Origin: Clostridiaceae bacterium
GTDB taxonomy: Bacteria; Bacillota; Clostridia; DSM-8532
Length of the DNA: 6,409 nucleotides
Direction: 5' to 3'
NCBI GenBank assembly: GCA_025361665.1
Contig: JANYKF010000424.1
Span: forward strand, 1-6,409
Shown: in pieces, positions 6,270 through 6,409 of the stretch
Numbering within the stretch: the first letter of the stretch is position 1
Layout of the letters: each line of letters starts with the position of its first letter
Position numbers and translations under genes: made by a program
The notes under the pieces: model-generated
The model's input: only the letters and a program-made list of their open reading frames with translations
What the model was told of the DNA's origin: nothing
The model's database searches: none

Positions 6270-6298
6270 ATCATATCATTGTGCAAATTGACATGCAA
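6270..6298 (-). promoter_or_regulatory. Promoter of the PP2C-LysM gene
   Basis: Minus-strand TTGCAT (6293-6298), 17-base spacer and TATGAT (6270-6275) preceded by TGA, an extended -10. The leader would be about 95 bases. A second, weaker candidate lies closer to the gene (TTGCAG, 17 bases, TTATAC). The layout closely matches the pyrK promoter (TTGCAT, 18 bases, TGA, TACAAT). Confidence 0.55.
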
Positions 6299-6355
6299 CA
6301 CACCCGCAAGGGCTTTGCAAACAATTCCTGTGCGGCTGCAACCCAGAAAGAGGGT

Positions 6356-6369
6356 GATTGCCGGCAATC
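6356..6369. promoter_or_regulatory. Perfect 14-bp palindrome, candidate operator
   Basis: GATTGCCGGCAATC is its own reverse complement and covers the -35 box of the rightward promoter at 6358-6386. A dimeric repressor bound here would block RNA polymerase. The regulator and its gene are not identifiable from this window. Confidence 0.4.
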
Positions 6370-6386
6370 CGCCAATCCGATATAAT
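6358..6386 (+). promoter_or_regulatory. Strong rightward promoter for a gene beyond the window
   Basis: TTGCCG (6358-6363), 17-base spacer and perfect TATAAT (6381-6386) on the plus strand, with transcription expected near 6393. No start codon with a ribosome binding site follows before the right edge, so the gene served lies outside. Between the PP2C-LysM start at 6171 and the edge I see only the two divergent promoters and the palindrome, no gene. Confidence 0.7.
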
Positions 6387-6409
6387 GAGGGTCGGTGATT
6401 CCGTGCCGC

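Overview
The window reads as a GC-rich member of the Clostridia or a related Firmicutes lineage. The evidence is a class 1B dihydroorotate dehydrogenase with its PyrK partner, an ApgM-type phosphoglycerate mutase, a small DUF1858 redox-disulfide protein, remnants of a DRTGG / anti-sigma-type ATPase / PHP gene set, strong AGGAGG-type ribosome binding sites and extended -10 promoters. No RNA gene, insertion sequence or CRISPR array was seen.

Left part (1-2300, minus strand): a pyrimidine operon, pyrK-pyrD-pyrE, read right to left from a good promoter at 2266-2295. PyrK and PyrD form the NAD-linked dihydroorotate dehydrogenase that makes orotate. The pyrE-type gene, cut by the window edge, would convert orotate to OMP. 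The other pyr genes are not here.

Middle (2335-3141, minus strand): a decaying locus. A DRTGG-domain gene has a one-base frameshift at an A6 run (which is also a textbook -1 slippery heptamer) and is joined in frame to only the C-terminal third of a GHKL-type ATPase. It is followed by only the C-terminal end of a PHP-domain phosphoesterase. The leader of the DRTGG gene carries a 44-bp tandem duplication that copies its ribosome binding site and start codon. I read this as deletion plus decay of a once complete DRTGG-ATPase-PHP cassette. A regulated frameshift and an assembly error are alternatives.

Centre (3165-4825): an intact DUF1858 gene (minus strand) with its own promoter and an intrinsic terminator, divergent from apgM (plus strand). 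The two promoters stand back to back, with -35 boxes four bases apart.

Right part (4834-6409): a 445-residue minus-strand membrane protein combines a cytoplasmic PP2C-like domain with altered metal-site motifs, one transmembrane helix, an Ala/Pro/Thr linker and an extracellular LysM domain. It is probably a wall-linked pseudophosphatase. Its tail converges with apgM, 8 bases apart. Upstream of it are its own promoter and, on the plus strand, a strong promoter with a perfect 14-bp palindrome across the -35 box, serving a gene beyond the right edge.

Most of the window is ordinary housekeeping. The unusual parts are the broken cassette at 2335-3141, the degenerate PP2C-LysM protein and the palindromic operator candidate at the right edge.
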